7,410 nucleotides of DNA from Cytophagales bacterium. Its GTDB lineage: Bacteria; Bacteroidota; Bacteroidia; Cytophagales; UBA9547. The DNA lies in the NCBI GenBank assembly GCA_013298205.1, contig JAAFJZ010000019.1, forward strand, positions 6,501 through 13,910, written 5' to 3'. Position 1 is the stretch's first letter; every line of letters begins with the position of its first letter. Below are positions 1 to 6,085 of the stretch, piece after piece. The position numbers and the translations under genes were made by a program. Below the pieces are notes generated by a model. That model made no database searches. It was not told where the DNA came from and worked only from the letters and a program-made list of their open reading frames with translations.

Positions 1-326
1 AAATCTTTTAATTCATATTCTTTCAAAGGTGTAATTGTGTAATTTGCTTCTTCACCCCAAACCAATTTAACAAAGAAGTTGGTTTGTATTTCTTTTTGAC
101 TTTTCACTTTTTTTAGCATGTCTATTTGAAAACCAAATGGCTGTTTTTGAATTTGGACTGCTCCATCGTTTGCATTTGGTGTAGAATCTGGCATAATTGT
201 ATAGCCCAAAATAGCTACAATTACAAAAATAAATATAACTGCCAAACCTATTAAAGCTGGTCGGTTGCTATAAAAACGATTTTTAAATAAAGTCCAAGGT
301 GTTTGGATCTGATTTTTAGTTTTCAA
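1..326 (-). CDS. ABC transporter permease, OppC/DppC-like, N-terminal part (cut by window edge)
   Basis: Reading leftward from a TTG codon at 326-324, about 108 residues stay open to the window edge. They begin with a short basic cytoplasmic stretch (around WTLFKNRFYSNRPALIG, residues 11-27), then one membrane segment (about residues 24-45), then a polar extracytoplasmic region. This is the layout of the OppC_N domain, the N-terminus of the second permease of peptide/nickel-type ABC importers. The transport domain with the EAA loop would lie beyond the window. An in-frame TAA lies two codons before the TTG and the next ATG comes only after the membrane segment, so TTG is the only sensible start. 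The gene begins 11 bases after the stop of the small upstream gene and is probably cotranscribed with it. Family assignment is from recognition of the N-terminus only; the substrate is unknown. Confidence 0.72.
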   Translation of the reverse strand, partial: MKTKNQIQTPWTLFKNRFYSNRPALIGLAVIFIFVIVAILGYTIMPDSTPNANDGAVQIQKQPFGFQIDMLKKVKSQKEIQTNFFVKLVWGEEANYTITPLKEYELKD

Positions 327-337
327 AAATTAATAAT

Positions 338-592
338 TTACATATTGTGATGAGCTTTCAATCCTTCTTTGCTTACATTAAAAGACAAGCTTTTAAGGTG
401 TTGAATAAAAAAGTCCATGTTGGGAATTTCTATTTCGTTCTCATTTTCAAGGCATTTTACCCATTTTTTTTGAACTAAGCTAAAAATCAAATCTATTAAA
501 TTTTGCTCATTAATTAGAGTATCTTTCCTTAATTGATTGAAGTTTTTTATAAAATAAAGCTCATCTATCAATTCAAATTCTTCTTCATTCAT
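338..592 (-). CDS. small conserved hypothetical protein between glycosyltransferase and permease genes
   Basis: This is an 84-residue, acidic, soluble-looking protein without signal peptide or membrane segment. I chose the ATG at 592 rather than the one at 649. The frame would allow 103 residues, but the longer form would overlap the upstream glycosyltransferase gene by 65 bases. The shorter form overlaps by only 8 (ATGAATGA), a typical translational-coupling overlap, with GGAAAAA just upstream. It begins MNEEEFELIDELYF and is predicted mostly helical; the helix-turn-helix-like middle (NEQNLIDLIFSLVQKKWV) and the end (SKEGLKAHHN) resemble small winged-helix-like proteins. I do not recognise a characterised family and assign no function. 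Its position in a tight three-gene unit suggests coexpression with the envelope and transport genes around it. Confidence 0.7.
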   Translation of the reverse strand: MNEEEFELIDELYFIKNFNQLRKDTLINEQNLIDLIFSLVQKKWVKCLENENEIEIPNMDFFIQHLKSLSFNVSKEGLKAHHNM

Positions 593-1697
593 TTTTCCAT
601 GAAGTTTTGTGGTAAATAGTTTTTCTGTTTTTCCAAGAATAATTTCCAAAACTACTTAAAAACGTCATAAAAAACGCATAAAAAGGGTAAATTATAGCTA
701 AAAATAAAGACTTTAATATCCATTTCTGATTATAAAGCCTTTTGTTTGCCAAAATGATAAAAATAGTTTGCAAGAAAACAACTGTAATGTAATATGGAGT
801 GAGCCTGTAATCATTAAAAAAAATATTTATAAAAGCGAATATTTCTAAACTAAAAAATAAAACCAAAGACCAACCAACAATCTTAATTTCTAAAGTTTGA
901 AAATGCCTTGCTTTGCTTGTCCAACGGAGGCGTTGAGATAAAAAATCCTTCCAATTTTTAGCTGATTGGGTTTTTACGGCTTGCGTGCTTAAATTTTGAA
1001 AGCTTATAGAGCTAGAATTATACTTACTAAATTTTTCTAAAAGTAGCATATCATCACCTGAAGCCAACTTTTTATGATCTTCAAATCCATTTAGAATGTT
1101 GAATACATCTTTTTTATAAGCCAAATTAGCTCCATTGCAAAGTATGTGTATTTTTTTTTGATGCAAAACACAAGCAAAACTAATGAGAAATGCTTGTTCT
1201 ATTGCCTGGAATGTCTCCCATAGATTATCATAACTTAACTCTACTTTGCCTATTAAAAAATCAGTTTTACCAGAGGCGAAACTTTGGTTAATATTTAGTA
1301 ATATGTTTTGTGGCAATAAACAATCGGCATCAGTTTGAAAAATTACCTCACCTTTTGAAAACGAAATTCCTGTTTGCAAAGCAGCTTTTTTTCCAAGTCC
1401 TACATTTTTCAAACAAACATATTTTTCAGGAATTAAAGCATTGGAATTATCATCACTAAAATCATCTATAAAAATAATTTCAAAACGATTTTCTGGATAA
1501 TTAATATGGTTTAAAGATTCAATTAAAGGCGAAATTCTGTTTATTTCATTCCTAAATGGTATCAATACAGTAATAAAAAGGTAATTTTGATTTTTAGATT
1601 CTACTTCAAAATTTGAATTTGATTTTTGAAATATCCAAATCAAATATGCAGTGGTTATCAAAAAGCATAAAAATAAAAAGAGAACTATAAAGTGCAT
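585..1697 (-). CDS. membrane-bound family 2 glycosyltransferase
   Basis: This 370-residue protein has the processive GT2 (cellulose synthase/hyaluronan synthase superfamily) layout. An N-terminal membrane anchor (residues 2-23) is followed by a cytoplasmic GT-A domain and three C-terminal membrane segments (about 271-294, 301-317, 328-350). Key motifs are visible: VLIPFRNE near 44-51, the nucleotide-sugar-binding pair in IDDFSDD (D78/D79), the metal-binding DxD as TDAD (D123, D125), the likely catalytic GDD at 214-216, and QRLRW at 255-259 (the Q/RxxRW motif). It would transfer sugar from a nucleotide donor to a lipid or growing glycan at the inner membrane. The acceptor cannot be read from sequence. 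It is the first gene of a leftward unit and is divergent from ruvC with only 37 bases between the starts. ATG at 1697 is well placed directly before the anchor. Confidence 0.88.
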   Translation of the reverse strand: MHFIVLFLFLCFLITTAYLIWIFQKSNSNFEVESKNQNYLFITVLIPFRNEINRISPLIESLNHINYPENRFEIIFIDDFSDDNSNALIPEKYVCLKNVGLGKKAALQTGISFSKGEVIFQTDADCLLPQNILLNINQSFASGKTDFLIGKVELSYDNLWETFQAIEQAFLISFACVLHQKKIHILCNGANLAYKKDVFNILNGFEDHKKLASGDDMLLLEKFSKYNSSSISFQNLSTQAVKTQSAKNWKDFLSQRLRWTSKARHFQTLEIKIVGWSLVLFFSLEIFAFINIFFNDYRLTPYYITVVFLQTIFIILANKRLYNQKWILKSLFLAIIYPFYAFFMTFLSSFGNYSWKNRKTIYHKTSWKNE

Positions 1698-1734
1698 AAT
1701 TTGGCGAACTTAAATCAAAGATAAATCCTAAATT

Positions 1735-2301
1735 TTGAATTTAAACACGAATATCTTACAAAAAGAAAAAATCATATTAGGAATTGATCCAGGAACTAAT
1801 GTTTTGGGTTATGCTATCATAAAATCTACAGGTAAAGATCCTTTTTTGGTTCAATATGGTGTGATTCATTTAAAAAAATATGAAACTCCTACTTTGAAGT
1901 TAAAGAAAATTTTTGAACGAACCATTCAGCTAATTACTGAATATTTGCCCGATGAAGTAGCGATTGAAGACCCATTCTTGGGGAAAAATATTCAATCTAT
2001 GCTCAAATTAGGGCGTGCGCAAGGAGTTTGCATGGCAGCCTCGCTTTCAAGAGACATTCCTATTGTAGAATATGCAGCCAGAAAAGTAAAATCTTCTGTT
2101 ACCGGAAATGGAAACGCTTCAAAAGAACAAGTTGCAGCTATGCTAATCAATATCTTCAAAATTCAAGAAACACCCGAATTCCTGGATGCTACTGATGCTT
2201 TGGCTATTGCGGTTTGTCATTTTTACCAAAAAAACAACCAACAAAATCATTCAAAAAGCTGGTCTTCTTTTCTAAAAGACAATCCGGAAAGAAAGAAATA
2301 A
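1735..2301 (+). CDS. ruvC: crossover junction endodeoxyribonuclease RuvC
   Basis: This 188-residue protein is the RuvC resolvase, which acts as a dimer and cleaves Holliday junctions symmetrically together with RuvAB during recombination and repair. The RNase H-like fold is recognised from ILGIDPGTNVLGYAII near the N-terminus, the VAIED segment, the GRAQGV helix, the basic VKSSVTGNGNASKEQV segment and DATDALAIA. The four acidic catalytic residues expected in the family are present as D18, E78, D151 and D154, so the enzyme looks active. Length is normal. An in-frame TAA sits at 1729-1731, just before a TTG at 1735, and no ATG follows before the conserved domain, so a TTG start is inferred. It stands alone here, without ruvA or ruvB, as is common in Bacteroidota. 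Confidence 0.96.
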   Translation: MNLNTNILQKEKIILGIDPGTNVLGYAIIKSTGKDPFLVQYGVIHLKKYETPTLKLKKIFERTIQLITEYLPDEVAIEDPFLGKNIQSMLKLGRAQGVCMAASLSRDIPIVEYAARKVKSSVTGNGNASKEQVAAMLINIFKIQETPEFLDATDALAIAVCHFYQKNNQQNHSKSWSSFLKDNPERKK

Positions 2302-2421
2302 AAACTGAAGATAAACAAGAAATTTTTTCCTTTATCTGGTCTAACTTTTCAATTTGAGTACTTCAAATCTCTTCATATTCTCAAAGTTAATTTTTTAAAA
2401 ATAATAAAAAATAATCTTGTG

Positions 2422-2436
2422 TTACATTGAATGTAA
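2422..2436. repeat. short palindrome between convergent genes
   Basis: TTACATT-G-AATGTAA is a perfect 7-bp inverted repeat around one central base, in the 228-bp gap between the ruvC and DUF4412 gene ends. As RNA it could form a 5-bp stem with a 5-nt loop. It lacks a GC-rich stem and a clean T-run, so it is a poor terminator candidate. It may be a chance palindrome in AT-rich DNA. A weaker hairpin (ATTTGA/TCAAAT, 2352-2368) lies nearer ruvC. Nothing else stands out in this gap. Confidence 0.25.
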
Positions 2437-2529
2437 AGGCATTTTATCAATTACTTTTGCAAGTTGAGGATTGAAAAAGAAACGGAAAATGAAAACGTCC
2501 ACTATGATAGGTTGAAGTTAAACCTTCGG

Positions 2530-3357
2530 CTAAAACCCCATTCCTTTTACTTCTTTATAATCTGTTGGTACTACGAAATCAGCATCGCTCATTTTCTTTT
2601 TTTCTATTTGGGTACATTCCATGTTTACATTGGCATCTGGTGTTTTCACCTCAATTCTCAATGGCACTCCTTCTATTTGCTTCATAGCTGATGAATATTT
2701 GTCGCTATTCCCCATTTTCATATTGCTCAAAAACTTAAAATCAATGCCTTTGACTTGTGTACTTGCATAAATAATTTGAGATTCTGCATTTTTAGACTTA
2801 GGATTAGAGATTATATACTTTGTACACTCATAACCTAAAATCTTCATCGTTTCACTGGTTTTGCTTACCGTAAAAATCTCATCTCCTTTTAGGGCTTTGG
2901 ATTGAGGCATAATAGAATAGGTTTTTTTGTCTCTTTTGATGGCATAGGTTTCGGGTTTCCCTTTCAAAGAAAGTATGTCGCCCATCATACTCGCGACCAT
3001 TCCTCCTTGCATAGTCAAAACAGAACTTCCGTTTTTTATTTTAATTAACATAGCTTTAGGCATCATATTATCAGCTAAACTTCCACCGCTATTTGCTTCA
3101 GGGCTAGGCATTTGGGCTAAAATTTTCTCCAACATTTCCTTTGCTTGCGGGTTATTGGCTACCTCAGGACTTTTAAGTTGTTTTTGTAATTGTTCTCTTG
3201 CCTTAGCCATTTCTGAATTATTGTTATCAGGCGAAGCATTTTCTCTTGTTTTAAGCATTTGAGCGTCTATTTTCCATGTAATTTCACCTTCAAAATCTTG
3301 GCAAAAAGCAACACTTGCAACAAGTAAACTAATCGATAATAAAATGATTTTTTTCAA
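2530..3357 (-). CDS. secreted DUF4412 / GLPGLI-like protein
   Basis: This 275-residue protein starts with a clear Sec signal peptide (MKKIILLSISLLVASVAFC, cleavage near residue 19/20). The sequence after it begins DFEGEITWKI, typical of the DUF4412 and GLPGLI-type exported beta-rich proteins of Bacteroidota. A charged, low-complexity, helical insert (about residues 40-95, rich in E, K, Q, N and M) is followed by the conserved part: ILIKIKNGSS-like strands, a TYSIMPQ segment, the ILGYECTKYI motif and EGVPLRIEVKT. The family is periplasmic or outer-membrane associated and has no firmly established function. The cysteine at the signal end does not sit in a good lipobox, so I favour a soluble exported protein over a lipoprotein. 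Transcribed alone, leftward. Confidence 0.82.
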   Translation of the reverse strand: MKKIILLSISLLVASVAFCQDFEGEITWKIDAQMLKTRENASPDNNNSEMAKAREQLQKQLKSPEVANNPQAKEMLEKILAQMPSPEANSGGSLADNMMPKAMLIKIKNGSSVLTMQGGMVASMMGDILSLKGKPETYAIKRDKKTYSIMPQSKALKGDEIFTVSKTSETMKILGYECTKYIISNPKSKNAESQIIYASTQVKGIDFKFLSNMKMGNSDKYSSAMKQIEGVPLRIEVKTPDANVNMECTQIEKKKMSDADFVVPTDYKEVKGMGF

Positions 3358-3414
3358 GCTAATTTTTTTAAATATTTAGTTAATAGTGATTAAAAATAAA
3401 TTTCTTTTAAAGCT

Positions 3415-3422
3415 CAAATATA
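3415..3422 (-). promoter_or_regulatory. candidate -7 element for the DUF4412 gene
   Basis: On the minus strand TATATTTG matches the Bacteroidota -7 consensus TAnnTTTG and lies about 57 bases before the ATG at 3357. I do not find a convincing TTTG -33 element at the proper distance, so this is only half a promoter. Confidence 0.35.
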
Positions 3423-3431
3423 ATAAATATT

Positions 3432-3463
3432 TTTGCTAACACTTGATGTTTAAGCTAAATTTG
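3432..3463 (+). promoter_or_regulatory. Bacteroidota-type promoter of the XRE regulator gene
   Basis: TTTG at 3432-3435 and TAAATTTG at 3456-3463 are separated by 20 bases, a full match to the Bacteroidota primary-sigma consensus TTTG-N(19-21)-TAnnTTTG. Transcription would start near 3470, leaving a very short leader before the ATG at 3482. This also rules out the upstream TTG at 3443 as the translation start, because it lies inside the promoter. Confidence 0.65.
3435..3455. promoter_or_regulatory. possible operator between -33 and -7 elements
   Basis: GCTAACAC-TTGAT-GTTTAAGC is an imperfect inverted repeat: 6 of 8 arm positions are symmetric across a 5-bp centre. It fills the spacer of the XRE gene promoter exactly. 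Since XRE-family dimers often repress their own promoter through such sites, this is a candidate autoregulatory operator. Inference from position only. Confidence 0.35.
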
Positions 3464-3481
3464 TTGTATAATTTTACCCCA

Positions 3482-3844
3482 ATGCTAAATAAAATAGAGT
3501 TAGCAGATAGTTTAAAAGGCCTTCGTAAGCGAAAAGGAGTTTCTCAAGGCGAACTGGCAGAACTTATAGAAGTTCATTTTACACAAGTGAGCCGTTATGA
3601 GAGAGGAGAAACAAAGCCTAATGCCGAAGCAATGACCAAACTGGCTAAGGCTTTAGATACTGCCGTTGATTTTTTGATGAATGGCACAGCAGATGATGTG
3701 GTTAAAGATGCTGGGCTTAAAAAAGAACCAATCAGTCGCTTTAAAGAAGTCCAGGAATTGGAAACGGATGAGAAAAAAAACGTCATATCTTTAATGGATG
3801 CTTACATTGCTAAAACTAAAATTCAAACGATTGACTCGAATTAA
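3482..3844 (+). CDS. XRE-family helix-turn-helix transcriptional regulator
   Basis: This 120-residue protein has an N-terminal HTH_3 (Cro/C1-type) domain over about residues 5-65. The helix-turn-helix itself reads SQGELAELIEVHFTQVSRYERG, with the usual Q/S-R-x-E pattern in the recognition helix, followed by KPNAEAMTKLAKALDTAVDFLMNG. The C-terminal tail (about 80-120) is predicted helical, ending DEKKNVISLMDAYIAKTK, as in many stand-alone Bacteroidota regulators that dimerise through it. ATG at 3482 is preferred because it starts the conserved domain and lies just downstream of a strong promoter. Its stop codon overlaps that of the convergent DUF4143 ATPase. It might regulate itself or that neighbour, but nothing in the sequence proves a target. 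Confidence 0.88.
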   Translation: MLNKIELADSLKGLRKRKGVSQGELAELIEVHFTQVSRYERGETKPNAEAMTKLAKALDTAVDFLMNGTADDVVKDAGLKKEPISRFKEVQELETDEKKNVISLMDAYIAKTKIQTIDSN

Positions 3845-5181
3845 ATATTTAAGGCAATATATTCGTTGATTTTATGTGATAAATAAAAAGGCAGATTTAT
3901 CAATTTAAATGGCTTTCCTTTGATAGTTTTTACATTTTCGACTTTATATTTTTCTGAAAATATTCTGACTGCAATTTGATGAGGAGCCACATCCATAAAC
4001 TCATGCAAAGATCGCAACCGACCCACAGCTCCAGATTTCACTTCAACCGGAATTAACAAACTTTCGTATGGAATTACATAATCTACTTCCGCATTTGAGT
4101 CTTTGTTTTCCTTAGTCCAAAACCGAATTTGATGCATTGGCGAATAGTTACTTGCGAGAATTTCTTGTCCTACATAATGCTCCACCACTTTGCCAAAATA
4201 TACATTATCTAATGTTTTGGCAAGCAATATTTCTTTTTGAATACCTGCCATTTTATTGAGCAAACCCGTATCTAAAAAATGTAATCGAGGCGATTTTTTA
4301 AAATCCGATATAAGCGGAAATGTAGTGTTTGTGATGGGATAGACCAAGTTTATAAGCATGGCTTTTTCCAAAGTTTTAAGCGCTTCACCCGCTTCTCTGC
4401 TTTTATAATTTGAGTTTCCAAAATTTTGAAATTTAATTCTGTTTGTAAATTCCGAACCCATTGTTGTTAATATATGTCTCAAAATCTGAGCTTGTGAATT
4501 GTTTTTTGCATATTTTTCAAAATCATTTTGATACGTAACAAGCAACGATTCATAAATAGGTTGTAATAAATGCAGATTTTTGTTTTTTGCATAATTTTTC
4601 ACAATCTCAGGCATTCCGCCAATAAATATAAAATCACGAAACAAATCCATCAGCTTAGTATGAGTAAAATCTGCAATGGGTATTTTCTGAATTTCATCTA
4701 AAGCATTTTTCTCATCTACTGCTCCCAAAAATTCTTCAAAACAAACAGGTCTCAAAAGTCTAAATTCTACCCTGCCTACAGGTATTGAAATATTTTCACT
4801 TAAAATAGTCTCTAAAAGCGACCCGGCTGCTATCACATATATTTCAGGAAATTCCTCATAGAAATATCTAAGAGTATTTATTGCCTTCGGGACTTCTTGT
4901 ATTTCATCTATAAAAATAAGTGTTTTATTTTTATGTGTTAAATTTACCTTGTTTAAAAATAGTAAATTTTCAACTAGCTCGTTTATAGAAGAATAGTTTA
5001 AAAATAAATTAGCATCTTTTTCTCTTTCTAAATTCAAATAAATGTAATGAGGAAACATCTCTCCAAACTGATGAATGATAGAAGTTTTGCCAACCTGTCT
5101 AGCACCTCTCACTATCAATGGTTTACGGGCATCACTATCTTTCCAAATCAAAAGATTTTTAATTATATTACGTATATACAT
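3841..5181 (-). CDS. AAA_14 / DUF4143 family ATPase
   Basis: This 446-residue protein (from the ATG at 5181) has the standard two-part layout of the family. The N-terminal AAA_14 ATPase carries Walker A GARQVGKTS (26-34), Walker B LIFIDEIQE (88-96) and a sensor-like VIAAGSLLE (116-124). The C-terminal DUF4143 domain ends in a PD-(D/E)XK-like core, AEVDYVI (364-370) with D367 and VEVKSG (379-384) with E380 and K382. These proteins are common, often mobile or defence-associated, and their role is largely unknown. The frame stays open to an ATG at 5232, but the 17 extra residues (MARFITIILYLQ...) are unlike the family start and are encoded within the first unit of the 33-bp repeat array. I therefore place the start at 5181. 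The stop shares bases 3842-3843 with the XRE stop. Motifs look intact. Confidence 0.9.
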   Translation of the reverse strand: MYIRNIIKNLLIWKDSDARKPLIVRGARQVGKTSIIHQFGEMFPHYIYLNLEREKDANLFLNYSSINELVENLLFLNKVNLTHKNKTLIFIDEIQEVPKAINTLRYFYEEFPEIYVIAAGSLLETILSENISIPVGRVEFRLLRPVCFEEFLGAVDEKNALDEIQKIPIADFTHTKLMDLFRDFIFIGGMPEIVKNYAKNKNLHLLQPIYESLLVTYQNDFEKYAKNNSQAQILRHILTTMGSEFTNRIKFQNFGNSNYKSREAGEALKTLEKAMLINLVYPITNTTFPLISDFKKSPRLHFLDTGLLNKMAGIQKEILLAKTLDNVYFGKVVEHYVGQEILASNYSPMHQIRFWTKENKDSNAEVDYVIPYESLLIPVEVKSGAVGRLRSLHEFMDVAPHQIAVRIFSEKYKVENVKTIKGKPFKLINLPFYLSHKINEYIALNI

Positions 5182-5199
5182 TGTGTTATTATTTTTTTG

Positions 5200-5207
5200 C
5201 AAATATA
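5200..5207 (-). promoter_or_regulatory. candidate -7 element for the DUF4143 ATPase gene
   Basis: On the minus strand TATATTTG matches TAnnTTTG about 18 bases before the ATG at 5181, supporting that start over the one at 5232. No TTTG is seen at the expected -33 distance; the first 33-bp repeat unit occupies that place. If real, the repeat array sits exactly where promoter-bound regulators would act. Confidence 0.4.
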
Positions 5208-5215
5208 ATATAATT

Positions 5216-5465
5216 GTAATAAAGCGTGCCATAATGTTTAAATTTTTTGTACCAAAGTGTACCTTAATTTATTTTATTATGTATCAAAGCGAATCATAAT
5301 ATTTTATTATTTTGTATCAAAGCGCATCATAATATTTATATATTTTGTATCAAAGCGAATCATAATTTATAATTATTTTGTATAATAGCGTACTATATTT
5401 TTAATAAATTTTGTATAGAAGCGTATCATAATATTGATATATTTTGTATCAAAGCGAACTATAAT
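5216..5465. repeat. eight-unit imperfect tandem repeat array, 33-bp period
   Basis: Units begin at 5216, 5249, 5281, 5314, 5347, 5380, 5413 and 5446, with spacings 33, 32, 33, 33, 33, 33, 33. The 20-bp core is GTATCAAAGCGAATCATAAT, and the units match it at 15, 15, 20, 19, 20, 14, 17 and 18 of 20 positions. A 12-13 bp A/T filler separates the cores. Within a unit the core is two half-sites 10 bp apart (GTAtC-AAAGC then GtAtC-ATAAT), clearest in unit 2 where both read GTACC. The array lies directly upstream of the DUF4143 ATPase start. Core length, spacer length and AT-rich variable fillers do not fit CRISPR. An array of protein-binding sites on one face of the helix is the likeliest reading; iterons or a decayed minisatellite are alternatives. 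Confidence 0.9.
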
Positions 5466-5523
5466 TTTGCCTTTGTGGGTATTTTTCATTAATATAGCAT
5501 TGGATATTTTTCCCTTAAGTCCT

Positions 5524-5554
5524 CACTAAGCGTAGTCCCTGACTACGCTTAGTG
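5524..5554. repeat. perfect 14-bp inverted repeat, REP-like hairpin
   Basis: CACTAAGCGTAGTC (5524-5537), loop CCT, and GACTACGCTTAGTG (5541-5554) form a perfect 14-bp stem with a 3-nt loop. It is much more GC-rich than its surroundings. No T-run follows on either side and the nearest gene on the left is transcribed away from it, so it is not an obvious intrinsic terminator. It looks like a repetitive extragenic palindrome, a type often dispersed in Bacteroidota genomes. Whether it recurs elsewhere cannot be seen here. From 5555 to about 5678 I see no gene or clear structure. Confidence 0.75.
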
Positions 5555-5678
5555 TAAATATATAACTGAATAAGAGGCTTTTGAGTAGTTTCTATATGTT
5601 ACCAGAATTGCTAAATGTGGCCTCCCTTATAGAAATAAATATCTGTAAATCAATAGCTTGTAAAATCAAATACAATAT

Positions 5679-5806
5679 TTAGGTTTTCCGAATCGTTTTA
5701 GCACAAATCAAAACGAATGAAATATTGAATTTAATAACGCTAAAAACTCGATATTTCACTTATTAAAACCTTATTTAAAGCTATATTTTTAAAACAAAAA
5801 ACCTAA
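5679..5806. other. AT-rich stretch with nested inverted repeats
   Basis: TTAGGTTTT (5679-5687) is complementary to AAAACCTAA (5798-5806), enclosing further pairs: CGTTTT/AAAACG (5694-5699 with 5710-5715), TGAAATATTGA/TCGATATTTCA (5718-5728 with 5748-5758, 11 bp with one G-T pair), and TTTTAGC/GCTAAAA (5696-5702 with 5739-5745), the last competing with or bridging the others. There is no open frame. This could be the folded RNA or DNA end of a mobile element, or part of the group II intron-derived element that follows. Low complexity makes some of the pairing expected by chance. Confidence 0.35.
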
Positions 5807-6051
5807 CCAAGACTTTTACTCTTAGGCTAGCCAGAAAGGCTTATTCCTATTATCTTTGCTACTGGAGGAATGGGTTACGGAAGTTGAAAACTTCCTTTAT
5901 TTGGGGTCTAAGTTGTCTTTCCGCTCAAACTTAGACCAGGTAGGGGAAAGACCCTTGCGTGACTCGGTAAAAGAACGCCCCAATTTATTTGCTTATTGGC
6001 AATGGGTATATCCGTAAGAAGATTTATCTTTGAGTGATTTACAAACATGAA

Positions 6052-6085
6052 GAGCCGTGTGAGGTGAGAGTCTCACGCACGGTTC
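6052..6085 (+). ncRNA. group II intron domain V
   Basis: This is a 34-nt hairpin with every hallmark of domain V, the catalytic heart of group II ribozymes. The lower 8-bp stem is GAGCCGTG/CACGGTTC, containing the AGC catalytic triad at 6053-6055. A 2-nt CG bulge follows at 6076-6077, then the upper stem TGAG/CTCA, two G-T pairs, and a GAGA (GNRA) tetraloop at 6066-6069. No position is damaged. The intact motif suggests recent activity or continuing selection, despite the missing reverse transcriptase. Confidence 0.92.

Noticed and set aside
2464..2691. Plus-strand open frame overlapping the DUF4412 gene end
   Set aside because: It runs antisense to the secreted-protein gene, with no recognisable motif and no supporting upstream signals.
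2975..3262. Plus-strand open frame inside the DUF4412 gene
   Set aside because: It is an antisense shadow of the gene on the minus strand, which has a signal peptide and family motifs.
5182..5232. N-terminal extension of the DUF4143 ATPase to the ATG at 5232
   Set aside because: The 17 extra residues do not resemble the family start, overlap the first repeat unit, and lie upstream of a TAnnTTTG element.
5075..5299. Plus-strand open frame over the ATPase start and the repeats
   Set aside because: It is a shadow of the ATPase gene and ends within the repeat array; no protein features.
5216..5465. CRISPR array
   Set aside because: The repeats are only 20 bp and imperfect, the 12-13 bp spacers are pure A/T filler resembling one another, and there are no cas genes.
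5216..5465. Plasmid iterons or a replication origin
   Set aside because: There is no Rep protein, no DnaA box of the TTATNCACA type, and the surroundings look chromosomal (ruvC, oppC-like). It remains a weak alternative only.
5552..5556. GTGTA directly after the REP hairpin as the 5' end of an ORF-less intron running to 6125
   Set aside because: It matches GUGYG at only 4 of 5 positions and overlaps the hairpin stem, and the following 280 bases show no domain I features. The ORF-less length of about 570 nt would fit, but the evidence is too thin.
5838..6017. Protein-coding frame through the intron block (open from about 5828 to a TAA near 6014)
   Set aside because: It has no start codon, its composition is unlike a protein, and the region is full of RNA stems. 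It is better explained as structured RNA.
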